A stretch of DNA of 64,000 nt from Styela clava (lineage: Eukaryota; Chordata; Ascidiacea; Stolidobranchia; Styelidae): positions 18,071,703-18,135,702 of the forward strand of contig NC_135256.1 in the NCBI RefSeq assembly GCF_964204865.1. The letters are read 5' to 3'. Both the position numbers and the translations under genes were made by a program. A model generated the notes under the pieces. It saw nothing but the letters and a program-made list of their open reading frames with translations. It did not search any database and had not been told where the DNA came from. Below are positions 37,126 to 50,077 of this stretch, piece after piece (the stretch's first letter is position 1; each line of letters starts with the position of its first letter).

Positions 37126-40100
37126 TTACATTTTCTGCATCAGAATAGAATCCGGCAAAATAATATCAATTCTTGTGTTTGTTTGAGTTCCTTTTTCCCA
37201 TGGATTCAAGCTGTCAAAGTCCAATGAGCGGTACCCCGAAATGATCTGTGAAAATTACCACTTATTGTTAAATTTTCAATAAGAAGAAAAATTGAGAGAC
37301 ATTTAAACATGCTTATCAGTCTTCATGCAATACTGCAAAGGATTTTAATTTTTTACTGCTATCATCGCTCGTTCCAAATTTTAGTCAGAGCAGTGTACAA
37401 TATACATACAAAGTTGTATAACAAATTGACTCAACTGAAGACAGATGGACAGTTTATTTATTTACTGCAAATTGTAAGTGAATTTGCTGCATTTTTGTAT
37501 AATAAATAGGAATCAAAATAACCAAAAGCGAAAGACGTTCGTAAAAAATCATAATATTAATTTCGGCATTCAAATGTATCTCATTTGCAAATAATTTTGT
37601 TTAGATAATATTATTGACAAAAAAGGCATTGAGCAACGTTCTCAATCCAAGCTTAGAGGAGACATGCAATGCATTTGAGTTTTATTTGCCGCCATGCATA
37701 TCCGTTTATCTCCTTCATGCTTCTCTCTGCGTGTGAAATTTCTTTCTGGTGTTCATGTTAGTTTATCTTTTGCATAGTATGTTCTTCGGTTATTAAAAGC
37801 AGATCAATCTCAAACCAATGTCAGCTTGGCATACTCCTTGCAAACAAGACAAATGTATTAGAAATTGTCGTCCTTATTTTGTTGAAATATTAGAAGCAGT
37901 GCCAAATATTTTCATAGGGCTCACTGTCGGGTTCTGACAGGTGTATTTACAGAATATTCTCAAAGAGGAAAATTCTACCATGGAATAACCAGTGAAGAAA
38001 AAGACTGCTCTTCGTGACTATAAGATTGCAAAGAATTCATATTGCCTTGCTAAGTTGATATCACTTACTGCATATCTCACTTCACCGATATCTTGGAAAT
38101 CATACCCTGAAGATAACTTTAAAATTACAGTTACACAGTTGTATTTGAAAATGGTCGTGTCTATAATTTAGCAAAGAGAAAGTATTTTTGTATGAGTGGG
38201 TTTCGCTAAAAGATCAACTAAAATTTAATACCAATTACCATTATCAGAGCAAAGAAAATAATAGACCAAAGCCAATTCATTCACATGCTGATCATTACCA
38301 TTTTGGGACATCGTCGATGGCAACCTTCATCTTGATTCCATGCATCATTCACAATATTATATATATATATTAAACTATATAGCGTGCTTCTATTACTTAC
38401 TTCTGTATCGTTCGGACTTGTGTCTGGAAACCGTAGGCTGTCATATCGTTGAGTTTGATTTTCACTACCAGATGAAGAAGGTGACACTGTTCGTACGGGT
38501 GGACTTTCAGATTCACTAGAATCACTACTTTCGTCGTCAGATTCTGGAGCTGCAGCAGGCGCACTTTGTAGGCCTACAAGGGTTGTTGTAGGAGGTTGTA
38601 CGGATTCCTTGACATCCGGCGGCTCAGGGTAAAATTCAGGAGTTCGTGTTGAAATATCCGATGCCGATGTAGACTCTTGTACCGTCACCAAAGCAGCCGA
38701 CGTCATTGGGCTGCCTAAAACCCCTATGTCGGATTCTTCGTTGACTGTGTTTGATTGTTGCCGCTGTGCAACCCCACTACGTCCAGATGGTTTCTAACAA
38801 AAAAGCATGGTCGATGAGCAAGGTATTTTTCGGTAATACAAGCTTACCGCGAACAAGGATAGATTACTATTATAATATTGTAAGGTTACAATTTATTATT
38901 TTAAGCAGCGCTTAATACTATATATGGATGGATCACGGAGACTATGTCAGTAGTTACCGACTGATACGCATGCGGGGAAAATAGCAGTAGAAGGGGCAAT
39001 TACACAAAGCAGAAATTCCTAGAATTGAAACAGGTTTTTCAATATTTATTAAAATGATATACATATTGTTAAATCCATGACGGTTAAAAGCTATATAAAA
39101 TAGCCATAGTTTTGAACAAGACTCCTTTTTATCACATTTTAAACGGTCACGGGCTTTTAAAATCATATTTGATATTTCATATTACAAGAACGGTTTTTCG
39201 CATCATCGAACAATACTCAACATATCGATCATTTTTAACCTGAATGTACACGGCGTAATAGTGATGTAGAAATATTTAAAATGATTGAATAAATTTCTAC
39301 GGATGGGGCCTGGATAAGTGTTGCACATCCTGTCGGTCTTATTTGAAAATCCGAATAAAGATTCATTGGACATTCTTAGACGTAATTTCCACAACGTATT
39401 TTGACTTGCCAGTATTATAAACTTAATCGAACTCTAATCTCCTTCGACGTTCGTTACTCATTTCGCGGATTTGAAAAAAATTACATTTCAAACCTTTTTT
39501 GTTGAATCTCATTTTTTATGTTCTGAGTAATTCATCGTACCTGTTTGTTGTTTGTGTTAGCGGTGTTAGTAGTTCGTGTAATCATGGAATTCTGTGTAGT
39601 TTTCTTCGGCTGCACAGCAGTTGTCATGTATTGTCTGCAAAGAACATATAAAGACAAAATAGGCCGAGTGCTTTTTTTTTGTTACTTCAAAAGTAGAACT
39701 ATATAGACAGGAAATATTAGAGTAATCTTTTCGATATGATTTCCAGATTTATCAGTTTAGTTTTCAATTGGTAATTATTTGCTGCTTCAATTCAGCTATA
39801 CAAGGTTTCATTGACTGGATGACTCTTCAAGTCTTTCGCAACCCCTCGTCAACTGCAACAATCCGATATCCGTTTTTGTAATTTGTTACATGTCTCCTAT
39901 TCATTTCATATCGAATATTGGTTTTGCACGAAGAAAATAAATATCTGAATCTGCATCTGAATTAGGACGATAGTAATAGAAGCGGAAAACTTTCGGAAGG
40001 TAACAAGACAAAGATATACACTAGCGTTTTCTGTTACGCAAGTTTTTGGTGCTTTCTTAAATCATATCTATATATATCTTGTGCATTATGTAGCCCTTTG

Positions 40101-43100
40101 AAACGCAAACCTTAGTCATCTTTTCCGCATCTTTCTGCGATACTATCTGTTAATTGATGCACCAGTTGGAATTGGTTCCCAATGACTTCAGTGAATAAAA
40201 TTCAAACAGAAAAATCTAATTTATTCAACTTTCAATACTTACTTTTGACGACTCTTTGCTCGTTTGCGGCAACATAACCAACCGATTAACAATATGAGAC
40301 AAATTAATATGAGGAAGCCGATAATGAACACAACTATCATCCATACTTCTACTTTATATTCACAATATCCCCCGATGTACCAAATAGAGGCAGATCCGAT
40401 GCAACTGAAATAGGTTACGTGAAATCAAGTAAAAAAAAAGAATGTTTTCTCTAGCCAATTTCATGTGAGCCTCAGGCAAGTAAAATTACAATTTACCACA
40501 TTCATAATAATGTATAATATTTGAGAAGAAAATAATTCTATCAACAAATTGAAGAGATACAGTGGTCCATGGTCATCAGAAAGTGTGTAATGAATCAGGT
40601 GAGAAGAAAAAGTCTACAAAAAGCTACTGTTGTGTACTGCAGAGCGTTATTAGGAGCTGAAACTTTACTATTATTTTGATTTCAGAGTCCTCGCCTAGTG
40701 AGATTTACTTCCACTTACTTAGTGTACAAAAATGCGTCCAATAAAAGGAGTTTAGTCGGGTGAGTGGTTGAACTACAATGTTACGGCGTACAAAATGATT
40801 CCACTCTCTCAAATAAATTATTTGTTTGAAACTTGATATATATATCACAGGTTACAAGTACGTCGTCGAAATAGCTGATCTCATGTGTGTTTGATATGAG
40901 TCCAACTGTAACTGATTTAGTCGCTAGTACTGTTCGAAAAGTTACTTGTTAAAACCATGTAGTTGAATCATCTTGAATGGCCAATAAAACAATACGGTTT
41001 AGAATTCACAAAAAGACTTGATCGGAACTGATATACCACTACACAATATGTTTACGTTTGAAAAATAATAATCTTTAACTCTTGAATGCTAGGTGTAACA
41101 AAATCAATCATATTTCACCAGCTTTATTTCGTAGTGCGCTTGCTTGATAGCAGACATGACGACAGACAGGGCCAAAACCACTTACTTGCAATTTGGAGAT
41201 AGGGTCGGACTTCTGTGAACGCACACACCATCATTCGAACAAGTAAACGTGCTGAAACATATGCTGCGACAAATTGGCGTCAACCCAAAGGTACTTTCAA
41301 AGCATGCTGCATACGATGAACCGCAGTTAAATGCCGGGCAAATTTGATTACCTGTGACGGACAGAAATATATATATATATTAATAATAATGCAAAGACAA
41401 AGATGTAACGAATATTATGACGCTGTACGCTAAAATTAGAAGTACTGAATAATCAGGATAAGCTTGATCCATGTGTTAACGGAGAAGGGTACAATGAAAG
41501 AAATTCTATTTTTTAATTTTAGGCTATAATGTTGATTCGGTACTCCCGAAGTATGTGAACCAAGATGGCGGACACCTAAACGTAGTATGTGTGTTTATTC
41601 CGATTTTCCTTATTTTAGTTCTATTACGAGTTCGGGGACTAGCCGATTCCCGTAGTATATGTACCTGAAATTATGGCCTAACCCTAAACTGGTACACATA
41701 ATACGTTCCGGTGTCCACCATCTTGGTTCATATACTTCGGGAGTACCGTTAATTCGAACTAATACTACTCGAACTAAACATTAATTTTTGAATATATGTA
41801 AAACTAAAAATAGTGGATTGATAAACAATATAGCATTTGCTATAATTTTTTGTTTTTTAAATCTAAATGACACCAGACATTCAAATAATGAATAACCAAC
41901 TTTAAATAGAACCAAATTCTATAACTTATTCTTGTCGTCAATTATTTATTATTTCGATTAGTCTAAAGTCGCAAGTTGCTGTAATAACAGAAATACTATT
42001 GAAAACACACAATTCTTCATATCCAGTTTTGAGGGATATATGCAACGTCGAATTTTTTGTCAACCTAATTACAGTGCAGTGCAATTTTGAGCAAACGCAA
42101 TCTACGTTTGAACAAAATGTCAAATCCATAAGTGTCTGCGTTTACTGATAATAATACTAATATCATATTTCTCCCAATAATTGAAATTTCAATTAAATCT
42201 TGGTTGAAGACGAAATGAATAATTTATTTGACAGACATCGTAACCCGAGAGATTTAGAAATCGTCGGAGTACCTACGAAAAGCAGTCAAAGCGAATTAAC
42301 ATCAACGAATAGCAATTGTCACTCAACGCGTGCACATCATCAAGATGACATCAGGCCTGGTCACTCTTAGTAAATCACTGGCATATAGAAGGAAAATGTG
42401 GTACGTGCTATAAAATTTAGGATCACTATTGGGCTTGTTAGGCCCATATTTATTTTAAATTTGCAAATTCGTTTTTCTAACGATCGCTAACAACATTTGT
42501 AACGTAATTTCGTGCAATTAAAGTTGAATGCTTTACAATTTTCTGCATCGATATTTCATTACGTTAACACAATAGCAAACACTTTTAATTTAACATTTTT
42601 GATTTTCTGAACTCTGAACTCGTACATTACTATATAGTTTAGATTCAATTTTGTAGAGATTTAGTTGAATTATTCTGAAAAGTCCAAGTGTGAATATGTG
42701 GAACGTTTACTTTCTCGTTGTTATCCCACAATTAATTTCTCCAATCCGTTTCTCTTGATTCTGTTTATCGTAAGCTATGTGAGGATAAGTTAAGGTATTG
42801 CTCCACCATCTTTCGGAACTGGTAAGCAGAGTCGTAATAATGTGAAACTTATATAGCAAGAACTCATTTTTACATTGAGTATTTTATATATATATTTGTC
42901 TTGAATTTATCAACCTACTCAAAATTATCAATGGACAGTTAGCTCACAAGTGACCGCTGGAGTAACTGTAGCACAATTATAACCCATTAGTTACGTGTTA
43001 ACTTCTGTATCAAGTACTTCTTTTACGATTTTTCATTTAGAATGATTATGTTGTTATACAAAACGTTGAAAAATGCTAATGCTTTAAAAGCAGGTAATTA

Positions 43101-45487
43101 CGAACTTGAGAATGAAAATGTAGTTTCGTTGCTGGATACGTTGTACAAAGTTGAAAAAATTGAAATTGATTCGAGTCCTGATTTGACCGAAGTTGAATTT
43201 CCAATTTGGTTTGTTATTGCTGCCTCACTCGATCCACTGGCAATGAATAGTGTGTAGTTGTATTTTATTTCATACGATACCTAAAATCGCGAAAATAAAG
43301 TTTATTACTGTTTATTTATTACATATATTTTACAAAAGTCAGTGAAGATCATAATGTATCAGTTCAATCGAAAATGCAAATAAGATTGTACAAATAACTT
43401 CAGAAATCACGTTATTTCATTTTTTTAATAAAATTGATAAATTTTTGATGACGGGTATGAAATTCTGCGAATAGACAATGAAATATTTTTCAGAGCTTTC
43501 AGAAGCCTCAACCTAAGTTCAATGACTTGCTCGATATGGGAATATGTCTATTGAGCGAAAACATGTTGTTCTCGGCTGTTCTTATTTTGTTTTCCGCGAA
43601 ACTTTGGAATAAAACCCCAATAAATTATTCAAGGCCACGGATTTGAACTTGAGAATCAATTGACCTTATTTTCAGTCAGTCTGACATTTGAGGATGTGAC
43701 GTGTTTTGTGTTTGAAAAACATAGGATGATACGGTGGATGATAAATAAGTACGCTTTTAAAATAAATTACAGTTTAACTGCGAATGTGTGAAATTATCCA
43801 ACGGTAAAAAATTCGTGAGATCATTTATTTTTTTAAATTATTTAAACAACTAAAATTATGATTTCAAAATCAAAATCAATTCAAATTATAAATGTGTTAG
43901 GATAGAGGTAAAATATTTAAATTACAGTTAACTTTCGACAATATGAATCTACTTCTCTAGCACGCATTTGTGAGATATTGAGCGTTTTTGTAATTATCAA
44001 AATAATTAATTATTAATTAAAGTAATTAGTTATTAAGATAATTAAAATTATACTCACTCTCAAAATCAATTTTAAATCTGGAAAAAGTTCTTAATAACCT
44101 TTTTGTGGAATTTGCCAAAGTACTTATTGGCGTATTCTGTCATTATAAAGTGTAATATTTCGATAGAACTATTCTAAGACTATACGTCATACCTGAATTT
44201 CATTTGTTGAATTATTTGACGAGTTACTTATCATCGTCACTGATGTGAATCCAGGAAACTTAGATGAATAGAATTGGTTGGTCTAAGAAAACAATGTTTT
44301 AAATTCAGCATTACATATTCAAACAAAACCGCGAAGTATGCCATCATTACGCTTCAGTCTTGTTCAAGAACGGACCAGATTAAAATTAAGATATATGCCA
44401 CTCACCATGATTGAAAATGTACTCAAGAGGTACTTACTCACCGAATTTATGAAAACACCTTCATCAAACTCGAACTGGTTGACGTTAACCGACAAAAGCG
44501 TGAGGCTCGTCGTAAATGTTTTGGTAGCTGTGGACGCTGTATGAAAATATATAATAAGAATTTAAATAACCCAGCAGCGGTTGGGCAAGTTTTGAGCTTT
44601 CGACTTTTTATGAAATTGTCAAACTTTATTTCGGTAGAAAATTTTGAAGTTTTCCTAAACGTTATTTTACCCACTGAAAAAATATATTATGTAATAAAAT
44701 AAGTTCGTGTTTTTTCAAATAGTAAACTCATCAAATAAGTCATCATATACATTATTTTTTTTCATGTACGACGTAACATTCACTCACGTATATTCGGTGC
44801 AAAATCAACAAAAGTAAACGTAGAAGTATTGGTCGTTTGGGCATCTGCAATATAAAAGTATTTAGTATGAAAATCAACATTTCTACAATTGTAATATAAT
44901 AATCAATTAGAAAATCAGAGTATGTGTATTGGGTCCCTTGCCCAGTCGTCTCCAGAACATCGCAAGGCGCCACATTTGGTTATGATGATGTCACGAATGT
45001 TTTCAATTATTGGCTACGTCATCATACGGATTCCAAAATTTACTTCCGAATATTTATTATATATTGTATTTATTCCTCAAAGTTAAAGAATGTGTCCGAG
45101 TCATAATGTACAAAGAGACAAAATGGAGTCGACAAAGTGTACCAATACAAAGCGCTGCCTAACGAGCAAAAAAAAATTATCCAAATATTAGATATATATA
45201 TATATATATGTTGTAGGCATATTATTGTGAGTTTATGACTTTTTAAGGTTGTTGGGTGGGTTTATTGATCCCAGCAACGAGTCTTTATTTTACGCAATGG
45301 AGAGTATGTATAATTAGTTCTTCATTTATACTAAAACAATTTTGATACTCGTTATAATTTAATTCCATTTAGTATTCATTTATTATCAAAATACCTTACC
45401 TGCGCTTTGTGTGATGGTGTAAATGAGTAAAGTAACTAAAATGTATTTCCATGTCAAAAAATTCTGCTTTGAACTGACGAAATTCAT
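37126..45487 (-). CDS. SEA-like/EGF-like type I membrane protein with acidic Ser-rich tail
   Basis: Ten minus-strand exons, all phase-consistent: 45400-45487, 44788-44844, 44442-44536, 44193-44282, 43106-43280, 41186-41351, 40243-40404, 39541-39634, 38401-38793 and 37126-37245 (TAA); 479 aa. Order: signal peptide 1-29 (hydrophobic YILVTLLIYTI); short linker; SEA-like region about 50-168, glycosylation-site rich (for example NSSNNST) and without a clear GSVVV site; EGF-like module about 173-239 ending CNCIGSASIWYIGGYCE; membrane helix about 245-267; CCRKR stop-transfer; tail of about 210 aa. The tail has Thr/Asn-rich, Pro-rich and acidic Ser-rich (ESDDESSDSSESES) parts. Introns 1-8 have the same phases as in the paralogue at 25-31 kb; the last intron differs. 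A plus-strand frame over the fifth exon is only its antisense shadow. Surface adhesion or receptor role is inference. Confidence 0.87.
41539..41747. mobile_element. MITE, telomere-motif family (intron of SEA/EGF gene 2)
   Basis: Long inverted ends: GGTACTCCCGAAGTATGTGA on the left and its near-complement ending CTTCGGGAGTACC on the right. Each end carries AACCAAGATGG or its complement. Flanks GTTGATTC and GTTAATTC match 7/8 (8-bp target duplication). The interior contains TTCCTTATTTTAGTTCTATT, shared with the other copies. Confidence 0.88.
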
Positions 45488-47130
45488 TTTCAGATTTTAG
45501 TATAATATGTCCGCCTGACGATTGTAGCTATTTGCAGTTTACATCAGTTGAATTATTTAATTTATGCACTAATGCTTCTACTTGGTTTTTAAATGTTTTC
45601 AGGTCTAGTTATATATGCAATAACTTATTATTTCTCTCAACTCTGAAGTGAATTATAAAATTTATCAGCAATGCATACAAGATCGACGAATATTAGTTTT
45701 GAGTTTATCAGACAAAATCCGATATCTATAGACTGGTAACAATGAATATTTCTACTGCTACCTGCAGTGGCATTTCCAAGGTCTATTTTTTCTGTTCGCG
45801 TGAGTTTGGTGCAACGTTATTATTGGGAACTGGCTGTCTACTTATCCTAGCACTGTATATACTAAAGTTGACAAACGACTGAACATAATGTAAAATAGTC
45901 TACTGAAAGTAGTTAATTGCCTATCACGACACCCCTCCCCTTTGAAAACTTTTACTGGCACTCAAATTTAATATTTTATTGAAGTGAACTTCAAATTACT
46001 TTTCCTGGTTATCCCGCCCACTCAAGATTAAGCCCTTTCGAGCAAAACTACAAAACGTTCACTACACCCATTGACCGATTTGACGCTCCGATGAAAACGT
46101 TCCGGATGGTGGTTTTGGAAGGTTTATAAACAGATTATTATAGACATGCCGTAGTGAAACGTAGCGTACGCTGTTGAGCAGTTAGGTCTATAGGTTAGTT
46201 TCGGCTATTATTACATTATAATTCGGAGACAGTAAGATACTGCATATACAGCAACCGCCTTGTGTAACTCATGCTACAAACAAAGTATTTTATGCTAGCT
46301 GTGGCTATTGTGACAAAAGTCGGAAAAGACACAAAGTTATCAGTATTTTATTGATCGCCAAACAAGCAAATGACAATTTTTGGCGGCAACCCCATCCATC
46401 ATTTTCTGGTCCTAAGGGTCCTGGGTTGCGTTATATTTAATAATTTATAATTGAATTTTGAAGTTTTCATAACTCAACTATGATGGCGTGCGATGCTTTT
46501 TGCAATCGTAATTTGGTTATTTCTCTTCGAAACTTTCTTATTACACTGGACGCTGCACACAACGTTTGATTTTGTTATTTGATATTTTTTGTTATTACAA
46601 GTGAATAGTGAAAGAATCAGAATTCTCCATTTCTGCTGAATATATTACCGATGTTGTTGGCAAATAAATTGTCGTGCTAAGAATAAAGTACGTTCATTGA
46701 GGCAGTTTATTGAAAAATCAGTTATGAAATCATGGAAAAATAAGTCAAAACTCCAAATCCAGCTACGGCAATGGCGGAGGAGAAAACAAGTAGAAAAGAT
46801 AGAATTGACATTATTCCAAAGTCGACGGGACCTGTCAAAACATTTTTAATTAATCACCTACATAATTTCGCTGCTGTTATTTTTGGCATAGCGCTATTGT
46901 TCATATGAAAACACTGAAAACGTAAATATATACTCAGAAATTCAAAACGCACAATGAGAAAAGCTGTTTTTTGAGACAAATAACTGTTGGCGGCCTTACC
47001 TATATATACGAGGTTATTCAATTTAGTTACATTTAAATATGAAGATGTTGATAGATCCTAATCGATAACCAAAATAGCAATCAAGGATGCTCATAAATTT
47101 GAACTATTCTCTACACCTACAATCTTATTT
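45488..47130. other. Intergenic region between SEA/EGF gene 2 and the 47-49 kb gene
   Basis: Both neighbouring genes are on the minus strand, so this holds the promoter of the SEA/EGF gene and the 3' UTR of the other. AT-rich, with no exon or transposon end recognised. Confidence 0.5.
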
Positions 47131-49146
47131 TCAAGTGACATTGAAGTAACCTTCTTCTGGAGTCTCTTTCTCCTCCCACTGATCTTCGGGTTTACTTGGA
47201 AACATTGTGACATCATTCTGGTCCCTAAGCCGTCTGTTAATATAAACACATATGAGTAACTCAGGTATCAAAAAACTGGAACTTTTATATTATTCTTTTT
47301 GCTCCCTTTACCTCAATTCCTTGAGCTCTTCTGCATAATTCAGTAAAACTTGGGCTAACCCTGGTGTTTGTGTTTCCACTGAAGAAAACCGTTCGCTATC
47401 AATGATTCCCACCTATCAAACAAAAATATTTATCACAGTTTTTTTTGCATTTTTTTAGAAAAACTCTAGGTGATAGTATGATTTTGCTTTCCTTGTTGTG
47501 TACCAATTGTATACTTTATGTATCTGCGTATCACTTACATTGTCGATTTGCTTTAGACTATAACGGCACAGTGGAACTGTGCTAAATGATTAAATGACAC
47601 AATAACGTACGAATATAAATGAATCCGCGGTTAAAAAAGATACAAAGAACTCAAATTATTTACGCTATACATAAATTTAAACAAGCAAAATATGCGAGCT
47701 ATTGCAAGATATGTCGAGACTTTTCTTTACTAGTTTTGGAAGTCGTTGCGATATTTTGTTCACAAAATAACGACATCGTGCACAAAACATTTGTGTTCAA
47801 CTGGAAACTCACGTTTGCAATCCTATATTGTTGGGAATTTAGAATCTCATTTTGGCCAGAACCCGGCAAGAGGGTGGGACCAGAATCCCATTTAACATTA
47901 CTACATTTCTCTGTGTGGGAATTTCCGCGAAAATAAATATTTTTCACGTTTTCGAAAAACATCCTTGATACGCCGCGAACCCCATTTTGAGTTTTATGAT
48001 AACGCCAACAATTTTTTCAAAAACTCATATTATAATAATTACCTGTACATGTTTGTTGCAATCGGGATCCAAAATTCGTTGTAAACGTTCGTTTAAAATT
48101 TTATCTTCAAATACAAAACTTCCATATGACATTCCCATCAATCCTTCATCAGTTCTGACAATATCCTTTTCTATGAAATGTATTTCTGATTAGGTAATTT
48201 GCATGGGCACGATTTTGGTAAATTTTATTTCGTTGTTACCGCAAATAATCTTGATCCAAAGCCAATGTATATTCTATGCTATATGTCTGTGCAAAAAATT
48301 AGCAGGATTGTTGCGAATCTCTACGCAAGGTCATCGCAACACAATTCCAATAGTTGTGAGCATACAGATTTACATTATAGTATTTCTCGCCTCATCCCGA
48401 ACATGACTATATATGAATAAGAAACAACTGGTAATTCTGCAGATAAGATATAAGAGCATCCTGATATTTCTATTTCCGCACGATCTTGCTGTTGTTTTAC
48501 ACTAACGGGCCATGTAATTGCAATGTAAAAAGTTACATTGCATGGCAATATTTACAGTGTTGCAGAAGCAAAAGTGGAGAACAATAGGTCTCGTGCAGAA
48601 ACTAAATTCCTTGAGCTATTTTTTAGCTAAAACATCAAAATTGAGTTTTAAGTTGGTTGTGGCAGCATCATGCGCGCCAGATTGAAATGCCAAACGAGAC
48701 GGATTTGGCTCGCGACCGTAGTTTACGATGTTAAGATGCGCCAATAAATTACTGCTTCCAAGTGTTTTTATCACCAAAAGCATAATGTTAATCTCAAATT
48801 GCTTGTTTTACTAGTTATATATTGACTTAGAATGATAAAAATCTAATTTACCAATCTGAAAAATAACGTCTTTCATTACTTCATTTTCGTCTGTCAATTT
48901 ATGAGCTTCTTTCCGTAAGTTTGAAATCAAGTTTTTAAGTTGATTGGCTTGTTCTTCTTGAGAAAGTTTTGCTATTGCTTCGAGGGAGGGTGTCAAACTA
49001 TCGACTGTTGTAAAATGAGCGTCCTCAGCCATGGTCAACTTTCTGAGTATAGATTTATCTAAAAAACCTTTTTCAGAAGTATTTGTTGAACCTTGTTGCG
49101 TAACAATAGACCGGAGGAACGATTCCACGAATAAATTAATACTCAT
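47131..49146 (-). CDS. Unrecognised 213-aa protein, four exons
   Basis: Not recognised. Minus-strand exons 48852-49146, 48043-48185, 47312-47412 and 47131-47233 (TGA) join in agreeing phases (1, 0, 2) with GT-AG sites; 642 nt. The protein is hydrophilic, without signal peptide or membrane helix. Residues about 55-95 (for example EEQANQLKNLISNLRKEAHK) look like an amphipathic or coiled helix. The segment around YGSFVFEDKILNERLQRI is charged and helical, and the C-terminus is Glu-rich (EEKETPEEGYFNVT). The first ATG (49,146) is used, but a second Met at residue 39 (49,032, MAEDAHFTTV) has a cleaner context and may be the true start, giving 175 aa. Intron 2 (47,413-48,042) has overlapping open frames on both strands that I do not support as genes. 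Confidence 0.78.
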
Positions 49147-49353
49147 TCGTGATATATATATAATGAGTAATAATTAAAGATAAGCGATTGTGGGATTTTA
49201 AAAAATTGTCGCAGTACGATGAGTGGCATAAAAACAATTGTGCTAACCGTTTGATTAACTCTTTGGATGACAGGGCTTCTCCCAACATATAAACTAGCTC
49301 TGTTATAGTCATCTATATTGGTAGCTTTTGACAATCGCAAACTATAACAAAAT

Positions 49354-49675
49354 AGTGACAGTAGCGTTAGGAATACGCTCGCCACCGCACCTCTAATTAC
49401 TCTGCGTGGGTTCGCAGGTTCGAATCCCATGCAGGGATGGTTATGTGCGAGAGGATTGCTGGACTCCTCGCCGTCGTTGGGTGGTTCACGTAACCGCTGG
49501 TCGGTTACGGCTTCCTCCACCACCAGGTCCATGCTTCCGAAAACAAACAATATAACTAATCCCATACCTGACTTAGAATGGTAACCGGACGAGAGGCCGT
49601 GGTTCGCCATATGGATAAGCCGTCTTATCGGCTTTCCTCTCCCCGGGATAAATATGTAAATCCTATCCTATCCTA
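49354..49675 (+). mobile_element. tRNA-derived SINE, copy 2
   Basis: A tRNA-like head with a near-consensus B-box (GCAGGTTCGAATCCCATGC) is followed by the body containing CACGTAACCGCTGGTCGGTT. It ends with CCCCGGGATAAATATGTAA and a TCCTATCCTATCCTA tail. It aligns end to end with the reverse-strand copy at 2.37-2.69 kb and lies about 0.2 kb 5' of the minus-strand gene start. The 155-codon minus-strand frame here is read out of the SINE and is not a gene. Confidence 0.85.
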
Positions 49676-49697
49676 GCATTTGATATGGTGGGTCATT

Positions 49698-50077
49698 TGT
49701 AGCATAACAATTTTTTCACGTGTCAATCTTAATCCCCACCAGACTACGCCATTCAAAAACACGTCACTACGAAGTCACAGTGACGTAATAGAGCCCTTCG
49801 AACTATACGAACTGCTATCCAAGACGCGCAGACGAGCACCCGAGATCGAACAGCTATTTCTCTCGTATTCTCGTCGCAACCAAAGTGACTATAGTCTATA
49901 GGAGAGAGATCGATGACGTTAGTCAGTTCTTTATCGTCCGCGCCGATGCCATTTCGTGCGATCGTACGTATATTTGGCAAGCCCTATGACGTGTTGTGAT
50001 GTTGTAGTGACGTCATTTGTGGATGGCGTAGTCAGATGGGGGTTAGGATGGACATATCAAATAATTGTTTTGCTACA
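49698..50077. mobile_element. Foldback-type element with long (~97 bp) inverted arms
   Basis: The left arm starts TGTAGCATAACAATT and runs through CCACCAGACTACGCCATTC. The right arm is its diverged inverse, through GGATGGCGTAGTCAGATGG, and ends AATTGTTTTGCTACA. Similarity extends across about 97 bp per arm, including TGACGT motifs. The central part of about 180 bp is not repeated. No target duplication was confidently assigned. Confidence 0.7.

Noticed and set aside
42214-42369. 51-codon plus-strand ATG frame
   Set aside because: It lies within an intron of the minus-strand SEA/EGF gene, with no splice context, poly(A) signal or family match.
43042-43257. Plus-strand 71-codon frame with a good acceptor-like sequence before it and AATAAA after it
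   Set aside because: The opposite strand encodes the fifth exon of the 37-45 kb SEA/EGF gene (43,106-43,280), which aligns residue by residue with the paralogue's exon at 28,954-29,131. The plus frame is its shadow.
42214-43260. Possible CRISPR array, bacterial operon or prophage features
   Set aside because: Nothing in the window is prokaryotic; genes are split by spliceosomal introns throughout.
44058-44136. Minus-strand exon candidate with good acceptor and GTGAGTAT donor
   Set aside because: It ends in the wrong phase for the next exon. The exon at 44,193-44,282 fits phase and paralogue sequence (FYSSKFPGF versus FYAKTLQGF).
47619-47962. Overlapping 105- and 87-codon frames on both strands
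   Set aside because: They lie in intron 2 of the minus-strand gene and have no domain. Overlap on both strands in one place suggests chance or a repeat.
49143-49610. 155-codon minus-strand frame
   Set aside because: It is read through the SINE at 49.35-49.68 kb on the wrong strand. The same sequence appears in the other SINE copies.
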